DNA of 64,000 nt from Polynucleobacter sp. 71A-WALBACH (GTDB taxonomy: Bacteria > Pseudomonadota > Gammaproteobacteria > Burkholderiales > Burkholderiaceae): assembly GCF_018882365.1 (NCBI RefSeq), contig NZ_JACVOP010000003.1:186001-250000 (forward strand). The letters run 5' to 3'. Of the stretch, positions 18,169-27,400 are shown in pieces. The notes under the pieces are model-generated. The model was given only the letters and a program-made list of their open reading frames with translations, was not told the origin of the DNA and did no database searches. How positions within the stretch are numbered: position 1 is the first letter of the stretch; each line of letters starts with the position of its first letter. A program made the position numbers and the translations under genes.

Positions 18169-19584
18169 TTACAGGGAGTAGTACATATCGAATTCGATCG
18201 GATGAGTCGTCATACGGAAACGTGTGACATCTTCCATCTTCAAAGCGATATATGCGTCGATCATAGAGTCAGTAAAGACACCGCCACGAGTCAAGAACTC
18301 ACGGTCTTTGTTCAAAGCTTCTAATGCCTCTTCCAAGCTTGCACAAACGGTTGGGATCTTTGCATCTTCTTCTGGTGGCAAGTCATACAAATTCTTGTCA
18401 GCAGCTTCACCTGGGTGAATCTTATTCTGAACACCATCTAAACCTGCCATCATCAAAGCAGCGAAGCAGAGGTATGGATTGGCCAATGGATCAGGGAAGC
18501 GAGTTTCGATACGACGACCCTTAGGACTAGAAACGTGTGGAATACGAATCGAAGCAGAACGGTTACGTGCAGAGTAAGCCAACTTCACCGGAGCCTCAAA
18601 ACCTGGGACCAAACGCTTGTATGAGTTTGTGCCTGGGTTAGTAATCGCATTCAATGCTTTAGCGTGCTTGATGATGCCGCCGATGTAGAACAATGCGAAC
18701 TCTGACAAACCAGCGTAGCCGTTACCAGCAAACAAGTTCTCGCCGTTTTTCCAAATAGATTGGTGAACGTGCATACCAGAGCCGTTGTCGCCAACGATAG
18801 GCTTAGGCATGAATGTCGCTGTCTTGCCGTAAGCGTGAGCTACGTTTTGAATAACGTACTTCTGCCAGATAGTCCAGTCAGCGCGCTCTACCAATGTGCT
18901 AAATCTTGTACCCAATTCGTTTTGACCTTGGCCAGCAACTTCATGGTGATGCACTTCGACAGGAATACCTAGGGATTCGAGAATCAAACACATTTCAGAA
19001 CGCATGTCGTGGAATGTATCGACTGGAGCAACTGGGAAGTACCCGCCTTTTTTACCTGGACGGTGACCAGGATTACCACCTTCGATTTCAGCAGCTGAAG
19101 ACCATGGAGCCTCTTCAGAATCCACCTTAACGAAACAACCCTGCATATCGGCACCCCAACGGACACCGTCAAAAATAAAGAACTCTGGCTCTGGACCAAA
19201 ATAGGCTGTATCGCCTAAGCCAGTGCTTTTCAAATAAGACTCAGCACGCTTAGCAATAGAGCGTGGGTCACGGTCATAACCTTTACCATCTGAAGGCTCG
19301 ATCACATCACATGTGATCACCAATGTTGGCTCTTCATAGAATGGGTCGATGTAGCAAGCTGTTGGATCTGGCATCAACAACATGTCAGAAGCTTCAATAC
19401 CTTTCCAGCCAGCAATAGAGGAACCGTCAAACGCATGACCGCTCTCAAATTTGTCTTCGTCAAAATGGGAAATAGGTACTGTTGTGTGCTGCTCTTTACC
19501 CTTTGTATCCACAAAGCGGAAATCAACGAAAGTACATTCTTTCTCTTTAACCAACTTCATCACATCAGCGACGGTCTTCGTCAT
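18169..19584 (-). CDS. glnA: Glutamine synthetase type I
   Basis: 471-residue GSI-beta enzyme: glutamate + NH3 + ATP to glutamine. Conserved blocks include '[17 protein letters not shown]', '[12 protein letters not shown]', '[16 protein letters not shown]', [18 protein letters not shown] and the adenylylation loop NLYDLPPEE with its target Tyr, so activity should be controlled by GlnE. A GAGGAG ribosome binding site precedes the ATG at 19584. The upstream region holds a sigma-54 promoter candidate and two NtrC sites, so transcription is probably nitrogen-controlled by the ntrBC genes that follow it. Confidence 0.98.
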   Translation of the reverse strand: MTKTVADVMKLVKEKECTFVDFRFVDTKGKEQHTTVPISHFDEDKFESGHAFDGSSIAGWKGIEASDMLLMPDPTACYIDPFYEEPTLVITCDVIEPSDGKGYDRDPRSIAKRAESYLKSTGLGDTAYFGPEPEFFIFDGVRWGADMQGCFVKVDSEEAPWSSAAEIEGGNPGHRPGKKGGYFPVAPVDTFHDMRSEMCLILESLGIPVEVHHHEVAGQGQNELGTRFSTLVERADWTIWQKYVIQNVAHAYGKTATFMPKPIVGDNGSGMHVHQSIWKNGENLFAGNGYAGLSEFALFYIGGIIKHAKALNAITNPGTNSYKRLVPGFEAPVKLAYSARNRSASIRIPHVSSPKGRRIETRFPDPLANPYLCFAALMMAGLDGVQNKIHPGEAADKNLYDLPPEEDAKIPTVCASLEEALEALNKDREFLTRGGVFTDSMIDAYIALKMEDVTRFRMTTHPIEFDMYYSL

Positions 19585-19648
19585 GCAAATCTCCTCTATT
19601 AACTAAATTCGGAATACAAACCTAAGGTGTACACCCTTGTTCATTCCA

Positions 19649-19664
19649 GGCATCAAATATGCCC
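19649..19664 (-). promoter_or_regulatory. Candidate sigma-54 promoter of glnA
   Basis: Read on the minus strand: GGGCATATTTGATGCC. Compared with the sigma-54 consensus TGGCAYR-N4-TTGCW it keeps the invariant GG (-24) and GC (-12) with exactly 10 bases between, plus CAT-A after GG and TGC at -12; T to G before GG, T to A before TGC and the last W are the mismatches. Predicted transcription start is near 19638, about 54 bases before the glnA ATG. Confidence 0.65.
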
Positions 19665-19714
19665 TTGGGATGTATCTAATTTACTGAAGCAAACAAACGG
19701 GAACAGTCATTATT

Positions 19715-19729
19715 GCACTAATTAAGTGC
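19715..19729 (-). promoter_or_regulatory. NtrC binding site, promoter-proximal
   Basis: GCACTTAATTAGTGC (minus strand) matches the dyad NtrC consensus GCAC-N7-GTGC and is almost perfectly symmetrical. Its centre lies roughly 83 bases upstream of the predicted sigma-54 start. Confidence 0.7.
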
Positions 19730-19766
19730 TGAAATACCCCTCAAAACCCTTAAAAATACTATTTTT

Positions 19767-19781
19767 GCACCATATTAGTGC
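19767..19781 (-). promoter_or_regulatory. NtrC binding site, distal
   Basis: GCACTAATATGGTGC (minus strand) is a near-exact NtrC site (consensus GCAC-N5-TGGTGC). Its centre is 52 bases (about five helix turns) from the proximal site and about 135 bases from the predicted start, a geometry like E. coli glnAp2. It directly abuts the stop codon of the upstream gene. Confidence 0.75.
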
Positions 19782-20645
19782 TTATTCTGGTCTAGCAATA
19801 TCGTGAATTTCATAACCCAAGGCCTCGGTACCAGTACGTAGCGCAATCCAAGCACTTTCCAATAGATTTGCATTGCCCTTAATACCCAGCTCTATGTGAC
19901 GTTCAGCGTAAACACCGCCCTTAGAAGGGTCGCCAACTGATGGAAGGCTAAAGACCTTCACCCCAGGGAAATTCGCCTCTATACGCTCCATTAATGGCGT
20001 TAAGGTCGACTCAATACCCTTAGGAACAATGAAACTCTGCTCAGCCCAGTTTTCACGATGAAATAGGTTTTGATAATGCGTATCAAGACACCAGGCCATC
20101 ATCGGCGCAGCCATCACTGGAAAACCTGGGACAAAGTAATGCTCCAGAACAGAAAAGCCTGGGATCTGGTTATAGGGGTTCGGAATAATGTCGCTGCCAA
20201 GAGGAAATTCACCCATCTTGAAGCGATGTTGATTTTCAGGAGTATTCAGGTCTGCTTTAATCGGATCACCCTCAGCCATCGACTGAATACGCCCAGCAAT
20301 CAATTCTTGTGCAGTTGGATGCAATTCAGTTTTGGTACCCAGGGCTAAAGCCGCGCACTGTCTTGTATGGTCGTCAGGAGTGGCACCAATGCCACCAGTA
20401 CTAAAAACGACATCACCACTCGCAAAGCTGTCTTTTAGAGTTGCCGTAATTTGCGCAGGATCATCCGCTACATATTTAGCCCAAGATAGACTTAGACCCC
20501 GATCATTCAATAGCTCAATTAATTTGCTCAGGTGCTTATCTTGACGTCGACCAGATAGAATTTCATCGCCAATCACAATCAAACCAAAACGGCGTGCCTT
20601 GACTTCGGGCGCATCAATAGAAACTTCTTTTACTGCATCAACCAT
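19782..20645 (-). CDS. MoCF/CinA N-terminal domain protein (competence/damage-inducible protein A family)
   Basis: 287-residue cytosolic protein consisting essentially of the molybdopterin-binding-like domain of CinA: 'RFGLIVIGDEILSGRRQDKHLSK', 'DVVFSTGGIGATPDDHT', 'NPYNQIPGFSVLEHYFVPGFP'. The C-terminal nicotinamide-nucleotide amidase domain of full CinA is absent. The start ATG at 20645 overlaps the previous gene's stop by 8 bases (ATGGTTGA, the same arrangement and sequence as at ntrC/xth). It is last in the operon beginning at 24360. Biochemical role is unknown; stand-alone domains of this kind are widespread in Betaproteobacteria. Confidence 0.88.
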   Translation of the reverse strand: MVDAVKEVSIDAPEVKARRFGLIVIGDEILSGRRQDKHLSKLIELLNDRGLSLSWAKYVADDPAQITATLKDSFASGDVVFSTGGIGATPDDHTRQCAALALGTKTELHPTAQELIAGRIQSMAEGDPIKADLNTPENQHRFKMGEFPLGSDIIPNPYNQIPGFSVLEHYFVPGFPVMAAPMMAWCLDTHYQNLFHRENWAEQSFIVPKGIESTLTPLMERIEANFPGVKVFSLPSVGDPSKGGVYAERHIELGIKGNANLLESAWIALRTGTEALGYEIHDIARPE

Positions 20646-21507
20646 GGTACGGGAGCTCCATATCAATTACACGCGCCTCAATATTTAGAGACTGATCTAA
20701 CTCGTTTCTGCGCAACTCTTTTAACGCCTCTAGCAAATAATGTGTAAACCACAGCGCCGCAAATACAAAGATTAAAGAGTAAATCCAAAGGGCAACAAAA
20801 CTCACAATAGGAAATAAGACGAGGGCTAAAGCCGAAGTTGCCCAGAAGAACGTGGGTACAGCCCCCAGCATGCCCGAAACAATGCCCATGGATAATAGCG
20901 GCCAACGATGTTGATGCAAAAGCGTATCGCGCTCTTCTGAGGTAGCGTGCTGCGCCAGGACGTCATAAGACATCAAACGCATCGTTAACCAACCCCAAAG
21001 CAATGGCGGCAGGACCGCTACCAATGGTGGTATCCACCATACTGGCAAAGTCAACATCACCAAGGCTAAACAGATTAGGGCCGACCAAATCGTATAGACG
21101 AAGCTACCAAAAAAACTACCGCCCTTTTTTCGCTCAAGATCTTTGTAAGCGTGCTGTCGTGTAACCACTTTTACGATCGCCGGCACTGTTGTAAAGGCGA
21201 TGAATACCAATAAACTGATCGAGATCAATGGAATCAATAGCATTACAAAAAAGAGTGGCGCGATCCAGGCGCGGGCATTTTCAAAGCCGGCCCAAATCAA
21301 GCCATCCTGTATCCAGCTGGTAAAGATGGATGTAGTCAGGAAGATACTGAGCATCTCTAACGCTGGCGTCCACGTTAACCAAATTAAGCAGCCCCACAAA
21401 ACCGAGACAATCAAAAAGGGACGAAAACTCAACCACATCATTTTGGGATGCATCGTGCCGACTAAAGCTAAGCCAAAAGACTTAAATACTTGCTGCATGC
21501 TATCCAT
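20638..21507 (-). CDS. EI24 domain (CysZ/YgfM-like) inner-membrane protein
   Basis: 289-residue membrane protein with about five or six hydrophobic helices and the EI24/CysZ family pattern: an N-terminal amphipathic segment 'SMQQVFKSFGLALVGTMHPKMM', the 'VLPPLLWGWLTMRLMSYDVLAQHA' block and 'MLGAVPTFFWATSALALVLFP'. CysZ imports sulfate, but this divergent betaproteobacterial branch has not to my knowledge been assigned a substrate. It sits between the fatty acid hydroxylase-like gene (34-base gap) and the MoCF gene (8-base overlap). Confidence 0.82.
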   Translation of the reverse strand: MDSMQQVFKSFGLALVGTMHPKMMWLSFRPFLIVSVLWGCLIWLTWTPALEMLSIFLTTSIFTSWIQDGLIWAGFENARAWIAPLFFVMLLIPLISISLLVFIAFTTVPAIVKVVTRQHAYKDLERKKGGSFFGSFVYTIWSALICLALVMLTLPVWWIPPLVAVLPPLLWGWLTMRLMSYDVLAQHATSEERDTLLHQHRWPLLSMGIVSGMLGAVPTFFWATSALALVLFPIVSFVALWIYSLIFVFAALWFTHYLLEALKELRRNELDQSLNIEARVIDMELPYHG

Positions 21508-21541
21508 AGTTTTCCATTGCCACTAAGTGAACTGCTAGTTT

Positions 21542-22519
21542 TTATTTTGTCTTGGGAAGAATTTCACGAGCTGAGTGAACGAGGCCCTGCCACTGCTGCT
21601 GCAATACATTGGTTGAAACAGCCAAATCCCTAACGCCAGTAGGATGAACATCCTTTGGGAAAATCGCAGTATTAAATAGCATGTCCCACCACGGAAATAA
21701 GACCCCAAAATTACATCCGCCTAAAACACCTGGTTTACCTTTGGCTTCATGACCATAACCTACCGCATGATGCATCCGGTGATACATCGGCGATACCAAT
21801 AGGTACTTAAAAGCGCCAAGATGGATCTTCAGATTGGCGTGTTGCCAACTTTGAATGAATTGACTAAAGACCACCAGCAAAATAAATTGACCTGGCGAGA
21901 CACCAAAAAGTAGCGCGAAGAATGCAAATACCACCGCATGCATGATGCTATCCAAAATATGGTTACGATCATCAGACCAGGCAGTCATAACAGTTTGACT
22001 GTGGTGCAGAGCATGTAGCTGCCACCACCAATTAAAGGTGTGTGATGCACGGTGATATACGTACTCTACAAAATCTAAGAGTATGAAATAAATACAAAAA
22101 CTCACGAGCGGAATGGAAGTCACCGATGGCCACCAAGATTCAACATTCAGCCGGTTAAAGCGAAAGTCATGCAAGACCGAGTCAATCTGGAAGAAAAATC
22201 CCGATAAGGCGAGAAAGATCAAACCGTGAAAGATGCCTAGGCGATGAAACAAGGTATAGACAATATCTGCCTTAGATGTTTTAGCAAATCGCTCCTGAAT
22301 CTCTGCTGGAGCAAATCTTTCCCAGGTACGCAAAATGACAGCAATCAATAGGATCTGAATACAACCAAATAAAAACCAATCGATACCATCAAAAACATCC
22401 TCTGCCATCGACATGAGATCGAATTGGTACAAAATCGGACCCGCCACATTGGCGAACAAGAATTCTTGAACGCTGGCGTAGGCGGAGGCGATAGTGGCTA
22501 AAAAGGGATTGGAATCCAT
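21542..22519 (-). CDS. Sterol desaturase / fatty acid hydroxylase superfamily membrane protein
   Basis: 325-residue protein with several membrane segments and the histidine clusters of the di-iron fatty acid hydroxylase family: HRASH in 'EYVYHRASHTFNWWW', HALHH, and HRMHH in 'SPMYHRMHHAVGYGHEA'. Such enzymes hydroxylate or desaturate lipid substrates; the substrate here is unknown. The preceding gene is a polysaccharide deacetylase, with a 15-base gap. A second member of the superfamily is encoded at 36480-37307, only about 30% similar by eye and shorter, so they are not recent duplicates. Confidence 0.87.
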   Translation of the reverse strand: MDSNPFLATIASAYASVQEFLFANVAGPILYQFDLMSMAEDVFDGIDWFLFGCIQILLIAVILRTWERFAPAEIQERFAKTSKADIVYTLFHRLGIFHGLIFLALSGFFFQIDSVLHDFRFNRLNVESWWPSVTSIPLVSFCIYFILLDFVEYVYHRASHTFNWWWQLHALHHSQTVMTAWSDDRNHILDSIMHAVVFAFFALLFGVSPGQFILLVVFSQFIQSWQHANLKIHLGAFKYLLVSPMYHRMHHAVGYGHEAKGKPGVLGGCNFGVLFPWWDMLFNTAIFPKDVHPTGVRDLAVSTNVLQQQWQGLVHSAREILPKTK

Positions 22520-22534
22520 GCTTCTAATTGTGAC

Positions 22535-23305
22535 TTATTTATCCTGTTTTGGCAGAGTGGCAAAACAAAAGCCACGCCCCTTCAAATTGATAATGAGCTG
22601 CTCTAAAACGGCGGGAGCCCAAGGCTCCTTACGCGACCAAATCCCCAGATGGGCCATGGTGATGTCGCCGTCCTGAATCTGGCTACTCGCCTTATCTAAC
22701 AGCATTTGATTGGGGTGACTCCGGGAGCTTAGCTCATCACCCAAAAATCCTGCTGGACTCCAGCCAAAGTGTTGATAGCCGCACTGACTTCCCATCTTGA
22801 TGGAGCGGGGAGAGGTTTTTCCGCCTGGAGCACGCCAAATTTTTTGTATGTTGGTTGCGGTTAGCTCTTTAAAGCGATCTTCGACACGTCTGATTTCTCG
22901 ACAATAGGCCGCCTCGTTGTAGAGGGTAGTCACCCCTGCCTTTGGCCCAAATTGCGGCTTTACAAAAATTTCTCCACTTGGGCCATCTTTGACAAAGTAA
23001 ACATGATCATAGATATGGCTACCAAAATGATGTCCTTCGCGTACGCGATCCTGCCAATAGTACCTCCAAGAGTCATCCAAAGAAAAATCGCCTCGGCTTG
23101 TTTTTTCATTTGCCAGAAAAAATGTGGCTTTGATCTTTTGACGATTCAAAATATCAGCAACAGTCTGAGCTACAGACATATTGCCAGTATCGAAAGTGAG
23201 ATAAACCGTTTTCTTGCAATTGGCCTCTTCAGCAAAAACTGACGATGAAGATATCGCCACAACAATCAGTACAGCTAATTTTGCAAGCGATGCTGTCAAT
23301 TGCAT
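22535..23305 (-). CDS. Exported polysaccharide deacetylase family protein (CE4 / NodB fold)
   Basis: About 256 residues with a signal peptide (MQLTASLAKLAVLIVVAISSSSVFA). The NodB homology domain begins 'VYLTFDTGNMSVAQTVADIL', where the catalytic motif TFDDG of classical members is TFDTG, and includes the metal-binding type motif HxxxH as 'HFGSHIYDH'. A WRAPGG block (motif 3) and 'MAHLGIWS' follow. Family assignment is good; activity is less sure because the second Asp of motif 1 is Thr. I chose the ATG at 23305 after the upstream stop, rather than the TTG at 23323. Confidence 0.82.
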   Translation of the reverse strand: MQLTASLAKLAVLIVVAISSSSVFAEEANCKKTVYLTFDTGNMSVAQTVADILNRQKIKATFFLANEKTSRGDFSLDDSWRYYWQDRVREGHHFGSHIYDHVYFVKDGPSGEIFVKPQFGPKAGVTTLYNEAAYCREIRRVEDRFKELTATNIQKIWRAPGGKTSPRSIKMGSQCGYQHFGWSPAGFLGDELSSRSHPNQMLLDKASSQIQDGDITMAHLGIWSRKEPWAPAVLEQLIINLKGRGFCFATLPKQDK

Positions 23306-23313
23306 TATCTGAA

Positions 23314-24360
23314 TTATTCCCAACCAGCGCGTGGTGTAAAGAAAACTCCATGCGGAGATTTACCCACAGGGATCACCGTTACCAACTTCATTGATGGAAT
23401 ATCAATCACTCCAGCCTTTTTAGAGAAGCGGAATGTAACCCACATGGTTTTTCCATCGGGCGTAATTTCCATATCGTCTGGACCTGCAGGTAAGCCAGTG
23501 ATATCGCCAACCTTTTCTAGGGTTTGCATATTGAGCAAGCTGATGGTTGACGCAATCCGATTGCTTACAAACACATGCTTCTTATCGCCCAATGGACGGA
23601 AGTTATGCGCACCCTTCCCAGTAAAGATCCGCTTTACTTCTTTGCGATTCTTCCAATCGATTACCTGGACATTATCTTCGCCAGTAATACCTACAAGCAG
23701 GTTCTGGTCACCAGGAGTCATCCAAACACCAGCAGGCACTTTACCTGTAGGCATTTTCCAAATCACCGTCTGTGTATCTAAGTCGATTGCCGCTAATTCA
23801 TTGGAGTCTTGCAAAGTAATGAATGCAATTTTGCTATCTGCTGTAAATGCCACGTGACTTGGTGTCTTACCTAACTTGATGGATTTGGCTAGCTTAAGAT
23901 CTGCGCCCTGCGCATGATAAACATCCACCCTATCCAAACGATTGCCGTTGGCGATAAACCACTTATGGTTTGGCGAATAGCCAATTTGGTATGGATCAAT
24001 AATCTCTGGGATCTTGCCTGTCAACTCGCCGCTGACGGGATTCATCAGCACAACATCATTACCCGCTGCATTTGCAATCAGTAGCGTTTTTTGATCTGGC
24101 GTCATCATTAAGTGATGGGGCTCTTTACCAACTGGGACAGTTTTGATTACTTTTCGGCTAGGCATATCAATCAAGCTCACCGATGCCTCGCCAGAGTTCA
24201 AGACGATCGCCAGCTTTGGTTCTGCTGCGGAACTGGGTGATGGCGCTGTTTGAGCAAAAACGGTAGTTTGTGATCCGATTAAGGCAAAAGCAGCTAGAGC
24301 TGAAATAGTGCCAAATTTGGCTTTACTGAAATAAGTGTGCATAACCGACATTGTAAGCAA
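23314..24360 (-). CDS. Periplasmic YVTN / cytochrome-D1-like beta-propeller protein
   Basis: 348 residues: signal peptide (ALAAFALIGSQTTVFA) and a seven-bladed propeller with repeated 'VPVGKEPHHLMMTPD', 'IKLGKTPSHVAFTAD', 'MPTGKVPAGVWMTPG' and 'IPVGKSPHGVFFTP' blades. It lacks a heme-binding CxxCH. Proteins of this kind are secreted and bind ligands or partners; the exact role is unknown. Start choice: a TTG at 24360 has GGAG at an ideal 6-base spacing, while ATGs at 24351 and 24342 do not. It heads the five-gene operon running to 19782. Confidence 0.82.
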   Translation of the reverse strand: MLTMSVMHTYFSKAKFGTISALAAFALIGSQTTVFAQTAPSPSSAAEPKLAIVLNSGEASVSLIDMPSRKVIKTVPVGKEPHHLMMTPDQKTLLIANAAGNDVVLMNPVSGELTGKIPEIIDPYQIGYSPNHKWFIANGNRLDRVDVYHAQGADLKLAKSIKLGKTPSHVAFTADSKIAFITLQDSNELAAIDLDTQTVIWKMPTGKVPAGVWMTPGDQNLLVGITGEDNVQVIDWKNRKEVKRIFTGKGAHNFRPLGDKKHVFVSNRIASTISLLNMQTLEKVGDITGLPAGPDDMEITPDGKTMWVTFRFSKKAGVIDIPSMKLVTVIPVGKSPHGVFFTPRAGWE

Positions 24361-24402
24361 TTGATGCTCCGATGTAGGCCCTTAACTAGTAGCCTATTTG
24401 AC

Positions 24403-27400
24403 TTAGCGCAAGCTGGCTAGGACCTTTTCAAGGCGCTTTAACGACATTGGGGTTGGGGTCTTTAGCTCCTGGGCATACAAGGCTACCCGCAATTCTTCAA
24501 GCTGCCAGCGAAAATCCACCAAGGCCTGGTCTTCGCTCATGTCGTAAGTAGCTGATCCACGACTAGCCTGAACGAGTTTTTGCCAGGGCCGAGCAACAGA
24601 CTCCCAATCCTTTTGACACTGCGCATCTCGGCTGGGGTTGGCTCTCAATTTATCAATGCGCATAGCAATTGCTTTAAGGTAGCGAGGGAAATGGACTAAC
24701 TGACCATATGGCGTGCTTGAAACAAACTTTTCAAATATCAACCCCTGAACCTGATTCTGAATATCCGCATAGGCAGTCACTGAGGCTGCCTTTGCTTGAG
24801 CCAGCTTTTTTTGCAGATCCGCATGAGCCTGTAATGCTGCCAATGCATGCTTTGAAATCTCTTGGGCAATTAATGCCAAGCGTGGTTTTCCTGCTTGCAG
24901 GCGCTCCGCAAATTGTTCTGCATTGGCTGGCAATGGGTCATTCATAAAAGCTCGCTCTAAAGCAAGATTGAGAATTTGCTCAATCAAACTATCGACTGAT
25001 CCCACATTAATAAAGAGTAAGCCGAGCTCTCGGATTCCAGGTAGTTGTTTTTGTAGCGCCTTGAGTGTGTCTTTATTCGATAAGGAAAATAGTCTACGTA
25101 ATCCCTGCCAGTGATGTTTACGAGCTTCCATCAAATCGTCGAACACCTCAAGATCACAGGATTCGGTACGATCCACCAGTGCGGGATAGCCAAACAAAGT
25201 GCGATTACCTTTTTGAATCTCCAGAGTTTCGGGTAATTCACCAAAATCCCAAGTTCGATATCCACCCTGCTCTACATTTTTTATGCCAGATCCACTGGCG
25301 CCTAGATTCGTCTTGGATGCTGGATTTGAGGCGCTAGCTGGAATATCGGCGCCAAGCTCTTCTTGAACTGCTTGTTGCGCAATGGCCTGAAATGCTGTTC
25401 GGGCAGTTTCACCATATTCAGCACGCAATCGCGCTAAATTACGCTCCAACTCAAGCTGGCGACCGTGCTCATCCACTAAGCGGAAATTCATAGAAGAATG
25501 TAACGGCAGAGATTCTGGCCTGAAATCGGTGCGTTTAATTTCTAAGCCACGCTCTTTGCGAATATCAGTAATCAAAGCATCCAGAAAGTCACCAACCCCA
25601 AATTGCTTTTCCGTCAGCATGCGCTCTAAAAATGATTTTGCATACTCAGGCAATGGCACGCAGTGTCGGCGCAATTTCTGAGGAAGTGATTTAAGTAAAA
25701 GCTGCACCTTCTCCTCGCACATGCCTGGAACTAGCCATTCACAACGGCGACCATCAACCTGATTCAACAGGGTTAAGGGAACTACGAGAGTCACCCCATC
25801 TTTAGGGCTGCCCGGTTCAAAGTGGTAAGTCAAGCTGAGTTCGCCTCCACCCACCATCATTTTTTTAGGGTAGCGATCCACCGTAATACCGGCAGCTTCG
25901 TGGCGCATTAAATCCGCTTTAGCTAAACGTAGGAGACCGTCAGCCGACTCTTCATTAGCGCCTTCGCTCTTAGATGCCTTCTTTAGCCAAGTCCTCATGC
26001 CCTCTCTACTGAGAACCTCTTTAGGGATACGTGAATCGTAAAAAGCAAATAAGAGATCATCATCCACCAAGACATCGGGACGGCGTGAGCGATGCTCTAA
26101 AGCCTCAACCTCTTTAATCAGTCTGCGGTTATGCCAGAAGAATTCAAAACTACCAGGATATTTTTTTCTAGCGTCAGCCTCAGTCTCCCGAATCAATGCC
26201 GGAGTATCCATGCGGCCAAACATTTCTTCCTGGACTAAAGCCTGCTTAATAAATAACTCGCGCGCATCTTCTGGATTGTGCGGTTCATAACGCACTCGAC
26301 GCCCGTGATAAATCGGTAAGCCATATAAAGTACCGCGCTCAAAGGCCATCACTTCACCTTGACGACTATCCCAAAATGGATCGCTCAGGGATTTAATCAG
26401 ACGGTGGCCGGCAACCTTCTCGACCCACTGAGGTTCGATCTTTGCAATCGTGCGGGCATACATCCGATTGGTCTCTAATAGTTCACCAGCCAAAATCCAA
26501 GCGCCTGCCTTCTTACCAATGGTTGATCCTGGCCAAATAAAGGGACGAATGCCCCGTGCGCCGATATAACCGCCAGTCTTGCTGCCACGCTCTTGAGATT
26601 TTTCATCCTCTTCTTTTTTGGCAACATAACCTAGGAGGCCCGTTAATAAAGAGAGATGGACTTGCTCATAAGTAGCAGCTGATGGATTATCCTTCCAGCC
26701 CTTTTCACCCAGCATCGTATGGAGTTGGCCGTGAACATCGCGCCACTCACGTAAGCGTCTTGGAGATAAAAATTTACTTCGGCATAAGTTCTCTAATTGG
26801 CGGTTGCTGTGCTTGTGCTGCAAAGCATCTTGATACCAATCCCATAATTTGACGAAGCTCAAGAACTCCGAACGCTCATCCGCAAACTGCAGGTGGGCTT
26901 GATCAGCAGCGGCAGCCTGATCTATAGGTCGATCACGGGGATCTTGCGTAGCTAAGGCGGAAGCAATGATGGTGACTTCACGCAAGGCGTTTTGCTCTTT
27001 AGCGGCCAAGAGCATGCGCCCAATTCGGGGATCCAGCGGCAGGTCTGCTAATTGCTTGCCTGTAGGGGTGAGCTTGAAGCTGTTATTAATATCTTTGTTA
27101 TCACCAGCAGAGACCTCGTCATAGACGATAGCGCCTAACTCATCTAGCAACTGCACACCATCGGCAATCGCTCGACCTAGGGGCTTATCAATAAATGGGA
27201 ATTCTTGAATTCTCGGTAAACGCAGGGAAGTCATGCGAAGCAGCACCGCTGCTAGTGAGCTTCGCAGAATTTCAGGATCAGTAAATTTAGGACGATTTAA
27301 ATAGTCTTGCTCGCTATACAAGCGAATACAAATACCGTCTGATACACGACCGCAACGACCCGCCCGTTGGTTAGCAGCGGCCTGAGATATGGGCTCGATC

